Source: Caldifarciminota bacterium (GTDB lineage Bacteria; Hydrothermota; Tepidihabitantia; SM23-42). Taken from it: a stretch of 64,000 nucleotides of DNA. The position numbers and the translations under genes are program-made. Each line of letters begins with the position of its first letter. Position 1 is the first letter of the stretch. The notes below the pieces were generated by a model. It had not been told where the DNA came from, ran no database searches, and saw only the letters and a list, made by a program, of their open reading frames with translations. Location: the NCBI GenBank assembly GCA_020349965.1, contig CP070705.1, positions 1,117,650 through 1,181,649 on the forward strand. The letters are read 5' to 3'. This document shows positions 32,758 through 42,023 of the stretch, piece by piece.

Positions 32758-35646
32758 ATGAAATATATCATTCTTTTGTTTTTTTGCATGAGTGCGGCTT
32801 TTGGGCAGACCGTTATTCACGCGATCACTGCGCCGGTGAACGCTTGCGGGCTTGCCTGGGACGGCAGTTATTTATGGTGCGGTGCGTACGGTGTGAATGG
32901 CGATTCGATCTACAAAATTGACCCGGGTGACGGAACCGTTCTCAAGAGGTTACGGTGGAACCTTGATGCTGACTGCTACGGACTGGCTTTTGACGGGGGA
33001 GATCTCTGGATCAACGACCATCTGACCGGTACGGATTCAATATACAGGATCGACACCATAACCGGCGCGCGGCTCCAATCATTTGCAGCGCACAAGGAAT
33101 TTATCGCTGGTCTTGCTAATGACGGCACCAATTTGTGGGATTGTGTATACTACAATCCGAACGGACGGGCGTATAAGATCGAGAAGACGAATGGTACAGT
33201 CCTTGACAGCTTTGACATAACCGAATTACCTCAACCCTGGGGAGCGACCTGGGACGGCACATACCTCTGGGTCTGCAACGATTCATTCACAAGCGGCGCC
33301 GGCTACAATCGAATCTACAAGGCAGACGTCGTATTGAAGCAGATCGTCGATTCTCTGGATTCACCGGGCAGGCGTCCACATGGTCTTGCATGGGACGGCA
33401 GTTACCTTTGGGTGATCGCGCGTGGGACTTCGCCGACCGGCTTTGTAGCATACCAAATCGACCTTGCAGGTAGCGGCACGCCCGACATCCACGTGACACC
33501 CATGACGTACAACTACGGTGTTGTTCCTTTTGATACGTCTTTTTCATTCTGGCTCAACATAGCAAATGTGGGCGATGATACATTGACCATAGACACAATC
33601 TACACTCTTGATCCATTGTTCTATACGACACCCCTTTCCTTTCCATTCAATATTGCGGACGGCGCTGACACGAATATCAGGGTATTTTTCGAACCCGATA
33701 CTTTTGCACTCTATTCATCGAGTTTGTTGATCGCGAGCAATGATCCGGTCAATGAAACGACCTATGTTTCATTGACCGGCCGTGGTGTGTACCCGGATCC
33801 ATTTCTGTTCCCCCACGCGGCTAGCAATAATTTCGGGAGCGTGCGCGTCGACTGCGTGAAAGATTGGGACCTGCAGATAGTGAATCGTGGCTATCCGGCA
33901 CTGGTGATCGACAGTGTTGCTTTCGATGATCTGCAGTTCTTCCTCGGTAAATCGAACTTGCCTCTATCTGTGCCGTGCCTCGATACGGTTTTCATCCAGG
34001 TGATCACGAGACCCGATGATTTCGGTGTCATAAACGGTAATGCAGATATTTTCTCGAGTGACCCTACCAGCCCGACAATGGTATCGCTCAGTGCGACCGG
34101 TGATACCGTTCTTCCTTCACCAGGAGCAGTTCTCTGGTCATATGATTTTCCCGACAATGTCGTGTGCGTTGCCGGCATAACCGATATAAACATGGACGGC
34201 ATCAACGATGTGGCTTGCGAAGCCTACGATGCCGGCGCTCCCGTAGAGCATCTAAACGCATACTGGGGCAACAGTTCAGGGCACGGTGTGATCCAGTGGT
34301 TTTTCGGCGACGATACGACAAGAGGCGGCTGGGGCGACGATTGCCTCATCATGGGCGATGATTACAGTGGCGATGGAATAGCCGACATAATACTGGGTAC
34401 TGCCTGGGGTGACCGTTCCGTATATGCGGTCAATGCAGTGACCGGGACGATCATCTGGTACTATGACAGCTACTGGTATGACGGAGAAGGTGGATGGGTC
34501 TATTCGGTGAAGCCCATGCCTGACCTGAACGGAGACAACATCGGTGAGGTCCTTGCAGGCATCGGAGGGAACTCAACGGTAGCCGGTGGTCCGCGTAGCA
34601 TGTACTGCTTCTCAGGTGCGGACGGCCAGATCATATGGCAATTACGAATAGGAGATGCGGTTGGATCGGTCAACTGGATACCTGACGTGAACAACGACAA
34701 CATCCCCGATGCGATTTGCGGCGCCTGGGGCAATGGATATGACGAGCACGTCTATTGCGTGAGCGGCGCGTCGAGCGGCATGGTCTATTCACCTCTCTGG
34801 AGCTATGATTGCGGTGGCGACATTCAGTCGGTCGTCACTATACCCGATCAGAACGGAGACGGCAAATTAGATGTCATTGCCGGAACGTGGAGCGATTCGG
34901 TGTTCTGTTTGAGCGGCGCAAATGGTTCCCGCATATGGGCAACTTATGTTTATGGCGATGTCACCAAGGTTGTGGAAATTCCTGACCTTATTGGTACGGG
35001 CATACCCGGGATCGGCGTGGCGCATATCGGTTCATCGTTTCAGGTTCTCAATGCGTCCAACGGCGCAGTACACTGGTCCTATCCGATCGGGAGTAATGTC
35101 TGGACAGTGGATGCGATCGAGGACCTCGATGGTGACGGTAAGTGCGATGTCGTGACCGGCAATCAGAGTCCCGGAGTGGTCTATCTATTTAGCGGTGACG
35201 GTGGAGGCGTTATCTGGTCACACAACGAGGGAAGACTGATATATTCTGTACGCGCTGTTGACGACATAAGTTTTGATGGGCATCAGGACGTGCTCGTCGG
35301 AACGCAGGGATTCGTTATCGGCCGTTTCTTCGCCTTGTGCGGAGGGGTGCCGGGCACAGGCATTGCAGAACACAAGGATGGCGAGCCTCTGGCCCTTGCA
35401 GTATTTCCCAAGATAGGTCGGACGAGCTTCAACATAGTCTTTGGCAATGCAAAACTCGATGAGATTTGCATATACGATGCTACAGGAAGACGGGTCAAGA
35501 GTTTCAGAGATATTGCCGCTGGCATTGACCGTGTCGTCTGGCATGCGAACGACGATAATGGGCGAACGGTCGCTCAAGGTATCTACTTCGTCCGCACGAA
35601 CACTGAAGGGAGTTCGTGGACTGAGAAGATCGTAGTCGTTAGATAA
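32758..35646 (+). CDS. Large secreted beta-propeller protein with C-terminal sorting domain
   Basis: 962 residues with a signal peptide (MKYIILLFFCMSAAFG). Residues about 20-240 are a propeller of repeated blades (GLAWDGSYLWCGAYG, GLAFDGGDLWIND, GLANDGTNLWDC, GATWDGTYLWVCN, GLAWDGSYLWVIA). Residues about 245-450 are two choice-of-anchor-D/ASH-like Ig domains (DIHVTPMTYNYGVVPFDTS). From about 460 on there is a second, FG-GAP/PQQ-like propeller with calcium-binding DxNxDG loops (DINMDGINDVACEA, DLNGDNIGEVLAG, DQNGDGKLDVIAG, DLDGDGKCDVVTG). A FlgD-like C-terminal domain ends it (IYDATGRRV, AQGIYFV), without heptamer blocks. Function unknown; probably a surface or exported scaffold. Confidence 0.88.
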   Translation: MKYIILLFFCMSAAFGQTVIHAITAPVNACGLAWDGSYLWCGAYGVNGDSIYKIDPGDGTVLKRLRWNLDADCYGLAFDGGDLWINDHLTGTDSIYRIDTITGARLQSFAAHKEFIAGLANDGTNLWDCVYYNPNGRAYKIEKTNGTVLDSFDITELPQPWGATWDGTYLWVCNDSFTSGAGYNRIYKADVVLKQIVDSLDSPGRRPHGLAWDGSYLWVIARGTSPTGFVAYQIDLAGSGTPDIHVTPMTYNYGVVPFDTSFSFWLNIANVGDDTLTIDTIYTLDPLFYTTPLSFPFNIADGADTNIRVFFEPDTFALYSSSLLIASNDPVNETTYVSLTGRGVYPDPFLFPHAASNNFGSVRVDCVKDWDLQIVNRGYPALVIDSVAFDDLQFFLGKSNLPLSVPCLDTVFIQVITRPDDFGVINGNADIFSSDPTSPTMVSLSATGDTVLPSPGAVLWSYDFPDNVVCVAGITDINMDGINDVACEAYDAGAPVEHLNAYWGNSSGHGVIQWFFGDDTTRGGWGDDCLIMGDDYSGDGIADIILGTAWGDRSVYAVNAVTGTIIWYYDSYWYDGEGGWVYSVKPMPDLNGDNIGEVLAGIGGNSTVAGGPRSMYCFSGADGQIIWQLRIGDAVGSVNWIPDVNNDNIPDAICGAWGNGYDEHVYCVSGASSGMVYSPLWSYDCGGDIQSVVTIPDQNGDGKLDVIAGTWSDSVFCLSGANGSRIWATYVYGDVTKVVEIPDLIGTGIPGIGVAHIGSSFQVLNASNGAVHWSYPIGSNVWTVDAIEDLDGDGKCDVVTGNQSPGVVYLFSGDGGGVIWSHNEGRLIYSVRAVDDISFDGHQDVLVGTQGFVIGRFFALCGGVPGTGIAEHKDGEPLALAVFPKIGRTSFNIVFGNAKLDEICIYDATGRRVKSFRDIAAGIDRVVWHANDDNGRTVAQGIYFVRTNTEGSSWTEKIVVVR

Positions 35647-35729
35647 AGGACGACCACTGTTCAGTAGATCGCTGGCTTGGGTATTCAGGGAGCTTTCAGG
35701 TTAGCGGCCATTGATCTACATCGTTCAGC

Positions 35730-35758
35730 TTGATTTCTTCCTCCGGACAATGTATATT
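35730..35758 (+). promoter_or_regulatory. mutM: Promoter of the DNA repair operon (leaderless)
   Basis: -35 TTGATT (35730-35735), 17-bp spacer, -10 TATATT (35753-35758). The ATG at 35764 follows only 5 nt after the -10 box, so transcription should start at the A of the start codon. Confidence 0.8.
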
Positions 35759-35763
35759 CATCC

Positions 35764-36591
35764 ATGCCTGAGTTGCCCGAACTCGAGGTTCTGAGAGGAG
35801 AACTGGCGTCGAGTATAAGAGGAAGAACGATACAGAGACTCAGGATCTTGAAACCATATGTGCTGAGGAACCTTTTCGGCGGCGACCTCAGGAATGAAAT
35901 CATCGGAAAGATCACGAGAAGAGGTAAGTATCTCGTAATCGATACTGATGTGCACACTATCTCTGTTCACCTCATGCTATACGGGTCGCTGGAGCATATC
36001 GCTTCTGCGGAGAAAATGGCGAAATCTGCAGCGGCAGTAATGGAGTTTGCCGACGGCACTTACCTGCAATTTAAAGAGAAGGGGCATAAGAAGAGGATGG
36101 CATTATATATTCTGCCCAGGGGCGAGTATCCAGATGGAATTACGACATTGGGTATTGATCCGCTCGCAAGAGAATTTACTTTCAGAAGATTGGTGGAATT
36201 ACTGGCGGTCGATTCAATGCAACTCAAGTCATTCCTGTGCGATCAGAGAAAGATAAGCGGTATCGGCAATGCGTATGCCGATGAGATATTATGGAAAGCC
36301 TGTTTATCGCCCTTTAAAGCGACCACGACCTTGACTGACGAAGAAGCGCTTAAACTGCACCATTCCATTGTCTCTGTTATGATGTGGGCCCTCAAACAGG
36401 TGAACAGGACAGGACGATCAGGGCGAAGAGATTTCCTCAATGTTCATGGCAAGAAGGGTTCGCGATGCCCCCAATGTGGTGACACTATTCGATCGATCAG
36501 TTTCTCAAAAGGTGATACGTTCTACTGTCCAACGTGCCAGACAAAGGGCAAGCGAATGAGGGATAGACGCTTGTCGAAGTTTTATCGATAA
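35764..36591 (+). CDS. mutM: Formamidopyrimidine-DNA glycosylase (Fpg/MutM)
   Basis: Removes 8-oxoguanine and formamidopyrimidines from DNA and nicks the abasic site. 275 residues. After Met removal the catalytic N-terminus is P-E-L-P-E, with the essential Pro1 and Glu2. Further features are the DNA-contact loop EKGHKKRMALY, the helix-two-turn-helix region LCDQRKISGIGNAYADEILW, and the C-terminal zinc finger CPQCGDTIRS ... FYCPTCQ. First gene of a four-gene operon with a DNA ligase, DUF2284 and rtcA. Confidence 0.96.
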   Translation: MPELPELEVLRGELASSIRGRTIQRLRILKPYVLRNLFGGDLRNEIIGKITRRGKYLVIDTDVHTISVHLMLYGSLEHIASAEKMAKSAAAVMEFADGTYLQFKEKGHKKRMALYILPRGEYPDGITTLGIDPLAREFTFRRLVELLAVDSMQLKSFLCDQRKISGIGNAYADEILWKACLSPFKATTTLTDEEALKLHHSIVSVMMWALKQVNRTGRSGRRDFLNVHGKKGSRCPQCGDTIRSISFSKGDTFYCPTCQTKGKRMRDRRLSKFYR

Positions 36592-36605
36592 AGCGGGAGA
36601 TCTAG

Positions 36606-38141
36606 ATGCACTTTAGTGAATTGGTTAAATATTCCACGAAACTGAAGCGGACACATTCGAAGAATGCGAAGGTCGAACTCATAAAGAATTTCATGGGTAG
36701 ATTGAAGAAGGAAGAGGCTAAGGCGGGTATTCACTATATTTCCGGCCGGATCGTTCAGGGCAAGATAAACCTGGCTTGGCGCGGATTGTCCGACCTGCTC
36801 GCCATGGCCGGGAAAAAGGGTCCATCACCTGAGTTGGTCGAAGTAAATGATTTTCTTCAAAGAGCCTGCGAAAATAAGGGTAGGGCAAAGGTCGAAGTGC
36901 TGACACCGCTGTTCGTGCGTCTAAGCCAGGTTGAGCGCAAACACCTTGTCGCGCTGATAATCGGCGAGGTCCAGCAGGGTGCGGGTGAAGGTTTGGTTAG
37001 AATCGCTATTGCGGATTTCTTCGGGCTCAGTGACGAAGAGATGGAGAGGGCGTATTTGCAGAAACCAGACATTGGTGAACTGTTCGAATTGCTACTCGGT
37101 CGCGGCAAAGCGGCCGTTGAGAAGATAACGATGAGAATATTCAGCCCGGTGAAACCGATGCTCGCGCAGATTGCCGAATCCATCGATGATGTGCCGGCAG
37201 CTGGTGATGTATATGCGCTCGAATACAAACTGGATGGCATAAGAATACAGGTACACCGAAAGGACGATGAGGTCCGGGTTTTCTCCCGCCATCTGAGGGA
37301 CATCACAGCCCAATTTCCTGAACTCGTAAGTGTAGCCAGGTACCTTCCGGCCAGGAGACTGATTCTTGATGGCGAGGCGATTGGTATTGACCAAAAGGGG
37401 AGGCCGGTCCCCTTCCAGGTTCTTTCCCGGCGAACGACCCGGAAGAGAGAAATTGCCGAGGCGCAGAATCAAGTACCAGTACTACCGCAGTTCTTCGATG
37501 TGCTGTACATTGACGGCGAGGATATGACAGAAAAATCGTATGCCGAACGCATCCAGGTACTGAGGGACGTGGTTCGCGATAGTCAATATCGCACAGTCCA
37601 GGTGAAGCCGTCCACCAGAAAGCATGCGGTCGATTTCTACGAACAGTCATTGGCACGTGGCAATGAAGGCGTAATGGTAAAATTGTTACAGTCGCGATAC
37701 CGCCCCGGTAAACGCGGCAAATTCTGGTTCAAAATCAAAGGTGCACATACCATCGATTGTGTAATACTGGGGGCCGAGTGGGGGCATGGACGCAGGCGGG
37801 GTTTGCTGTCGAATCTGCATCTTGGTGTGTTCGACGAAACGAGGACAAAGTACGTGATGGTCGGTAAGACCTTCAAGGGTTTGACCGACAGGATGCTACA
37901 GTGGCTTACCGACACCCTCCCGCGCTACAAGGTGCATGAAGACAGATGGACCGTCTATGTCAAGCCGGTCGTCGTTGTCGAGGTTGCATTTAACGAGGTG
38001 CAGAAGAGCCCAAAGTACGAATCTGGCATTGCTTTAAGGTTTGCGCGCGTGAAGCGAATACGGAGTGACAAGACCTCGAAAGAGATCAATACCGTAATCG
38101 ATCTTGTGCAACTATCGAGGATAGCGTTAAATGAAGCATAG
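36606..38141 (+). CDS. ATP-dependent DNA ligase (archaeal LigI/bacterial LigB type)
   Basis: 511 residues. It has an N-terminal DNA-binding domain (about 1-175), an adenylation domain with Lys208 in motif I (EYKLDGIRIQ), the motif III-like FDVLYIDGEDM, motif IV NEGVMVKLL and motif V WFKIKG, and a C-terminal OB domain (ILGAEWGHGRRRGLLSNLHLGV). The presence of the N-terminal domain sets it apart from small LigC/LigD-type ligases and resembles archaeal replicative ligases. Bacteria normally replicate with NAD-dependent LigA, so a repair role is likely. It starts 14 nt after mutM with GGGAGA as ribosome-binding site. Confidence 0.92.
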   Translation: MHFSELVKYSTKLKRTHSKNAKVELIKNFMGRLKKEEAKAGIHYISGRIVQGKINLAWRGLSDLLAMAGKKGPSPELVEVNDFLQRACENKGRAKVEVLTPLFVRLSQVERKHLVALIIGEVQQGAGEGLVRIAIADFFGLSDEEMERAYLQKPDIGELFELLLGRGKAAVEKITMRIFSPVKPMLAQIAESIDDVPAAGDVYALEYKLDGIRIQVHRKDDEVRVFSRHLRDITAQFPELVSVARYLPARRLILDGEAIGIDQKGRPVPFQVLSRRTTRKREIAEAQNQVPVLPQFFDVLYIDGEDMTEKSYAERIQVLRDVVRDSQYRTVQVKPSTRKHAVDFYEQSLARGNEGVMVKLLQSRYRPGKRGKFWFKIKGAHTIDCVILGAEWGHGRRRGLLSNLHLGVFDETRTKYVMVGKTFKGLTDRMLQWLTDTLPRYKVHEDRWTVYVKPVVVVEVAFNEVQKSPKYESGIALRFARVKRIRSDKTSKEINTVIDLVQLSRIALNEA

Positions 38142-38160
38142 TGGGAAGAGGAGAAAACAG

Positions 38161-38691
38161 ATGTCGGATTTGGCAAAATATGTGAATGCTGCATTGTCAG
38201 AGGGAATAACGAAGGCAAAGCTTATCGATACGAAGACCGTCGTCGTCGGCAATTGGGTCAGGTTGAAGTGTCAGTACGGTTGCAGTGGTTATGCCAAGCG
38301 CCTTACCTGCCCGCCGTTCTCGCCGACACCCGAATACACCGAGAAAATGCTGCGCGAGTATTCGAAAGCTTTACTGATGCAGATCACGGGTATCGAGTTA
38401 AAGAAAGAACGGTCGATGAGCAGGAAACTGAAGAGGGTCGTGACCGCTCTTGAGCGCGATATCTTCCTTGACGGATACTACAAGGCATTCGGTATTGCAT
38501 CAGGCCCTTGCCGGTTGTGCAGGACATGTAACACCAATAAGGAGTGTATTTATCCGGAGCAGGCAAGACCAGCCATGGAGGCATGTGGCATAGATGTGTA
38601 TCAGACAGTAAGGAACAATGGTTTTGTTCTCGAGGTGGTTCAAACAGAGGATGAACGTTGTTCATACAACGGTCTTGTCCTCATTGAGTAG
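38161..38691 (+). CDS. DUF2284 predicted metal-binding protein
   Basis: 176 residues, Cys-rich: LKCQYGCSGYAKRLTCPPFSPTP near the N-terminus and GPCRLCRTCNTNKECIYPEQARPAMEACGID near the C-terminus, the typical DUF2284 pattern that suggests an Fe-S or zinc site. I start at the ATG at 38161 after AGAGGAG; the open frame begins ten codons earlier inside the ligase gene. The function is unknown. The stop is one base from the rtcA ATG. Confidence 0.85.
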   Translation: MSDLAKYVNAALSEGITKAKLIDTKTVVVGNWVRLKCQYGCSGYAKRLTCPPFSPTPEYTEKMLREYSKALLMQITGIELKKERSMSRKLKRVVTALERDIFLDGYYKAFGIASGPCRLCRTCNTNKECIYPEQARPAMEACGIDVYQTVRNNGFVLEVVQTEDERCSYNGLVLIE

Positions 38692-38692
38692 T

Positions 38693-39712
38693 ATGATCGA
38701 GGTCGACGGGAGCCATCTCGAAGGCGGTGGTCAAATCCTGCGAACGGCAGTTGCACTCTCGGCTATAACCGGCAAACCTGCACACATCTACAACATCAGA
38801 AAGGGGAGGGACAGGCCGGGACTGAAACCTCAGCACCTTCACGGGATCGTCGCTGCAGGGAGGATATGCAGTGCCGAGATCGACGGGCTGGAGATGAACT
38901 CGCCTGAGGTGACGTTCTTTCCAGGTCAAACAGAGGGCGGTACGTTTGATGTCGATACAAAGACCGCGGGGTCAGTGACTTTGATCTTGCAGACGCTAGT
39001 GCCGATCGGCATACACGCAGACTCACCTCTTGAATTCGTGATAAAGGGCGGAACGGCGGTGCCTTTCAGCCCGCCGATCGGTTATTTCTCTCATGTCTTT
39101 ATTCCAATACTCCGAACGGTCGGAGCAACATTGGATGTCGATGTCAGGCGACACGGCTTCTATCCCCGTGGCGGTGGCGTGGTCCGCGCTAAGATAGAGC
39201 CCTCAGATATCAGTCCGCTCATGATGCGCGAGCGTGGTGAGGTGAAAGATATAAAAGTCTGGATTCATGCGGCCCGCCATTTGAAAGGAGCACTTGTCGC
39301 TGAACGAATGCTCGCCGGGTTCGCTGGAGTCGTCAAAGACGCAAAGGCACAATGTTCTTATGTTGATGCAGTCTCACCGGGTTGTTTCATGACTGCGCGA
39401 GCACGGTTTGACAACGGTATCGTGGGGTCAAGTGCACTCGGCAAACGCGGGAAGCCCGCTGAACAGATCGGCATTGAAGCAGCAAGCGAGCTGAAGACGG
39501 CAATTGATTCAGGTGCGGCAGTGGACAATTGGATGGTCGATCAGTTGATCCCCTATATGGCCATGGCCACGCACCGAACCGGCGAATCTTCCCAAGTGAG
39601 AGTGCCTTCACTGACAGAGCACGCGCAGACCAATATCTGGGTAGTGGAGAAATTCATGCCAGTATCATTCAATATACAGGACGGTGTGTTGCTGTGCAGG
39701 AATGTTGTGTAG
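38693..39712 (+). CDS. rtcA: RNA 3'-terminal phosphate cyclase RtcA
   Basis: Converts RNA 3'-phosphates to 2',3'-cyclic phosphates using ATP. 339 residues, the usual length. The N-terminus is IEVDGSHLEGGGQILRTAVA, followed by RPGLKPQHLHG, the HGFYPRGGG signature at about residue 153, and the conserved His in the C-terminal QLIPYMAMA ... EHAQTNIWVVEKF region. It follows DUF2284 after one base (TAGTATG), so translation is coupled. No rtcB or rtcR is in the window. Confidence 0.95.
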   Translation: MIEVDGSHLEGGGQILRTAVALSAITGKPAHIYNIRKGRDRPGLKPQHLHGIVAAGRICSAEIDGLEMNSPEVTFFPGQTEGGTFDVDTKTAGSVTLILQTLVPIGIHADSPLEFVIKGGTAVPFSPPIGYFSHVFIPILRTVGATLDVDVRRHGFYPRGGGVVRAKIEPSDISPLMMRERGEVKDIKVWIHAARHLKGALVAERMLAGFAGVVKDAKAQCSYVDAVSPGCFMTARARFDNGIVGSSALGKRGKPAEQIGIEAASELKTAIDSGAAVDNWMVDQLIPYMAMATHRTGESSQVRVPSLTEHAQTNIWVVEKFMPVSFNIQDGVLLCRNVV

Positions 39713-39719
39713 CGGATGG

Positions 39720-41009
39720 TCAGCGTACCACAACGAATCTCTTGTAGTAGCTGCCGGTTGTGCAATTCATCTGTAGAAAATAAATACCCGGCTGCAAGTG
39801 TGCTGTAGGAACAAGAAAGGTATTAATGCCATCGCATTGTAGCTGTTGTGGTCCGTTTACGATTCTACCTTGTGTGTCATATACTCTAAGATCAACAGCC
39901 TCTTGATTATGTGCTTGTACGATCACCATCATCTGTCTTGAACAAGGATTGGGGTAGACCTCCAGAAAATCAGCAATTCTGGTCTTCACGCGCAGGTCTG
40001 TCTCATTGATGCCGGGATAAAGAGTCCTCTCAAAATAGACATCATGATCATCCGGGGAAAAGACAGCGTGCGCCCAGATTAGATATATCTCGTTACCCTC
40101 GACGAAAAAATGAGGTTGAGTATTATTCGTCGCATCGAACGTGATCTGTACTTCTTCTCCCCAGTTCACCGCGTCATATGAGAGACGGCGACGAAGGTTG
40201 TATGCGGGCGGCACATGTGTAGCATAGTAGAGCATGTAAGCGCCGTCCGTCGCTTCGCTTAGAAATGGATCATGGGAATTGCCGTCATAGGTTATTCTGA
40301 GTTCTGATGTCCAGTTCACACGGTCCGGAGATGTGCGCACGAAAATCTCGTATCCCTCGGGTGTATTTCGATGGTAAGCGTACGCATACGTTCCATTTGA
40401 GTGTTTCATGATCCTTGGCCGGAAGCCAGAAGGGCCGACGAGCGTCTTCAGTTTATCCCAGATCCCGCCGTACGGTCTGTGTGCGACGTATGCACCTCCT
40501 GGTCCCCGATAGCTCATGGTCAGAGAACTGTCCATTTCCATGATCACCGTAGGATCATAATGCATGTCGTATGGTCCCCATCCCAGATCTACCATCCCGT
40601 CCTCGTTCCAATTGATTCCGTCGAACGAGCGGGCAGTATAGATACCGTAAGTCATATTCTCGTTGGAAGCATACCATAATCTGAAAGTATCACCCGGGAG
40701 TTGCAGGAAGCTGAGCGTTGCCTGGTCCTGCGGTTTCGTGATTATTGCCATTGGTTCTTCCCAGGTCACGCCGTTGTCAACGGAGAAGGTCGCATACAGG
40801 TCACCCGACTGCCAGTCCGGATTACGGCAGAATATCGTCATTAATCTGTCGTCATTGGTCCGGATGATCCACGATTCATAGTCATTTGCCGGGCCACCGG
40901 ACACGACTACCGGATCTCCGTGAAGTGATATCACTGCCAATATCAAGAGCACGCATATACAGTGTATACCACCTGTCGTGTGCGAGTGCGAGTCGCTCAT
41001 ATTAGCCAT
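39720..41009 (-). CDS. Secreted sialidase/glycosidase-like propeller protein with C-terminal sorting domain
   Basis: 429 residues. The N-terminus has a hydrophobic segment (IHCICVLLILAVISL). The body is a BNR/sialidase-like or five-bladed propeller with Asp-box-like turns: FSVDNGVTWEEPM, RSFDGINWNEDG, TSPDRVNWTSELRI and LSYDAVNWGEEVQI. The C-terminal FlgD-like domain (VYPNPCSRQMMVIV, VYDTQGRIV, LQPGIYFLQM) lacks heptamer blocks. Catalytic residues of sialidases (Arg triad, Tyr/Glu) cannot be assigned, so activity is uncertain. The ATG at 41009 is 6 nt from a -10 box with no ribosome-binding site, favouring leaderless expression over the second ATG three codons on. Confidence 0.8.
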   Translation of the reverse strand: MANMSDSHSHTTGGIHCICVLLILAVISLHGDPVVVSGGPANDYESWIIRTNDDRLMTIFCRNPDWQSGDLYATFSVDNGVTWEEPMAIITKPQDQATLSFLQLPGDTFRLWYASNENMTYGIYTARSFDGINWNEDGMVDLGWGPYDMHYDPTVIMEMDSSLTMSYRGPGGAYVAHRPYGGIWDKLKTLVGPSGFRPRIMKHSNGTYAYAYHRNTPEGYEIFVRTSPDRVNWTSELRITYDGNSHDPFLSEATDGAYMLYYATHVPPAYNLRRRLSYDAVNWGEEVQITFDATNNTQPHFFVEGNEIYLIWAHAVFSPDDHDVYFERTLYPGINETDLRVKTRIADFLEVYPNPCSRQMMVIVQAHNQEAVDLRVYDTQGRIVNGPQQLQCDGINTFLVPTAHLQPGIYFLQMNCTTGSYYKRFVVVR

Positions 41010-41043
41010 ATTGCTATTATAGCAATATAACCATATCGGGCAA
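41008..41043 (-). promoter_or_regulatory. Promoter and overlapping 21-bp palindrome of the sialidase-like gene
   Basis: -35 TTGCCC (41038-41043), 16-bp spacer, -10 TATAAT (41016-41021) on the minus strand. A perfect palindrome with 10-bp arms and one central base (41008-41028, arm ATATTGCTAT) covers the -10 box and the first two bases of the start codon. It is well placed to be a repressor operator. Confidence 0.7.
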
Positions 41044-41106
41044 TATACAATGATAACAATGCCGTACTCTCGGATTGTTCAAGTGAAAAGGAAACAGCAA
41101 ATCAGG

Positions 41107-41134
41107 TTGACATTCTTTCATTTAGCGTTATAAC
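41107..41134 (+). promoter_or_regulatory. Promoter of the methyltransferase-ogt operon
   Basis: -35 TTGACA (41107-41112), 16-bp spacer, -10 TATAAC (41129-41134). A leader of about 65 nt follows, with GAGGAGGTG before the GTG at 41208. Confidence 0.82.
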
Positions 41135-41207
41135 AATATCCGGACAACGCAAATCGATAGACATTTCTGAATTGCACATATATCGATATGTCGGTGAGGA
41201 GGTGAAT

Positions 41208-41996
41208 GTGGCAAAGGCACTGTTTGACAGGATCGCACGACTGTATGACTACGAAGTGAAAGATTTTGTGCACGATATTCCGTTCTACGTAGAATATGCG
41301 AAGGAGTGCGGGGGGGACGTGTTGGAGTTGGGCTGCGGCACGGGCAGGGTCCTCATCCCGATTGCAAATGAGGGCATCAAGATTACGGGACTCGATGCGT
41401 CCGAAAGAATGTTGGCAATCGCTCGCAAGAAGGTCAAAAGCGATAAAGAGTTGAGAAAGAATGTCACCCTGGTACATGGCGATATGAAATCTTTTAAGTT
41501 GAACAAGAAATTTTCACTGATATATGTCGCGTTTCGTTCCTTCCAGTGTCTTCTTACAAAAAAAGATCAGATCGCCTGTCTGGAGTGTGTTTTCGAACAT
41601 CTTGTAGAAGGTGGATGTTTGATCGTGGATTTATTCGCGCCGAGACACGATTTGTTGGCACAGTCCCGAGTGACTCTCGATTTGGGTTCGTTTTATGATA
41701 TGGAGAATGGTCTGCATATAACGCGTCGTTCCGAAGTACAATATGATCTGGCCAAGCAAACCCTGCATGAAGACCGTGTATATGAATGGAAAGACGGAAG
41801 TGGAAACGCATGTCGCGAGTTTTGGTCGTATGATATTGCCTACCTGTTCAGATATGAATCAGAATTACTACTCGAAAAATGCGGTTTTCGGATCGATAAC
41901 GTATATGGAGATTTTGATAAATCGCCTTATAATTACTATTCAGGTGAACAGATTTTTGTTGCAAGAAAATGCCAGCACCGACGAATCATTCAGTGA
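41208..41996 (+). CDS. Class I SAM-dependent methyltransferase
   Basis: 262 residues. Motif I is VLELGCGTGRVLIPIA, followed by ITGLDASERMLAIARKK, VHGDMKSFKL and FSLIYVAFRSFQCL; a beta-rich C-terminal part follows (YEWKDGSGNACREFWSYDIAYLFR). The substrate is unknown. I use the GTG at 41208 because GAGGAGGTG sits just upstream and VAKALFDRIARLYDYEV fits the family start; the frame is open 12 codons further. It is 27 nt upstream of ogt. Confidence 0.85.
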   Translation: MAKALFDRIARLYDYEVKDFVHDIPFYVEYAKECGGDVLELGCGTGRVLIPIANEGIKITGLDASERMLAIARKKVKSDKELRKNVTLVHGDMKSFKLNKKFSLIYVAFRSFQCLLTKKDQIACLECVFEHLVEGGCLIVDLFAPRHDLLAQSRVTLDLGSFYDMENGLHITRRSEVQYDLAKQTLHEDRVYEWKDGSGNACREFWSYDIAYLFRYESELLLEKCGFRIDNVYGDFDKSPYNYYSGEQIFVARKCQHRRIIQ

Positions 41997-42023
41997 CGGC
42001 TGGAGGTTTCGAGAAGAACGCAA

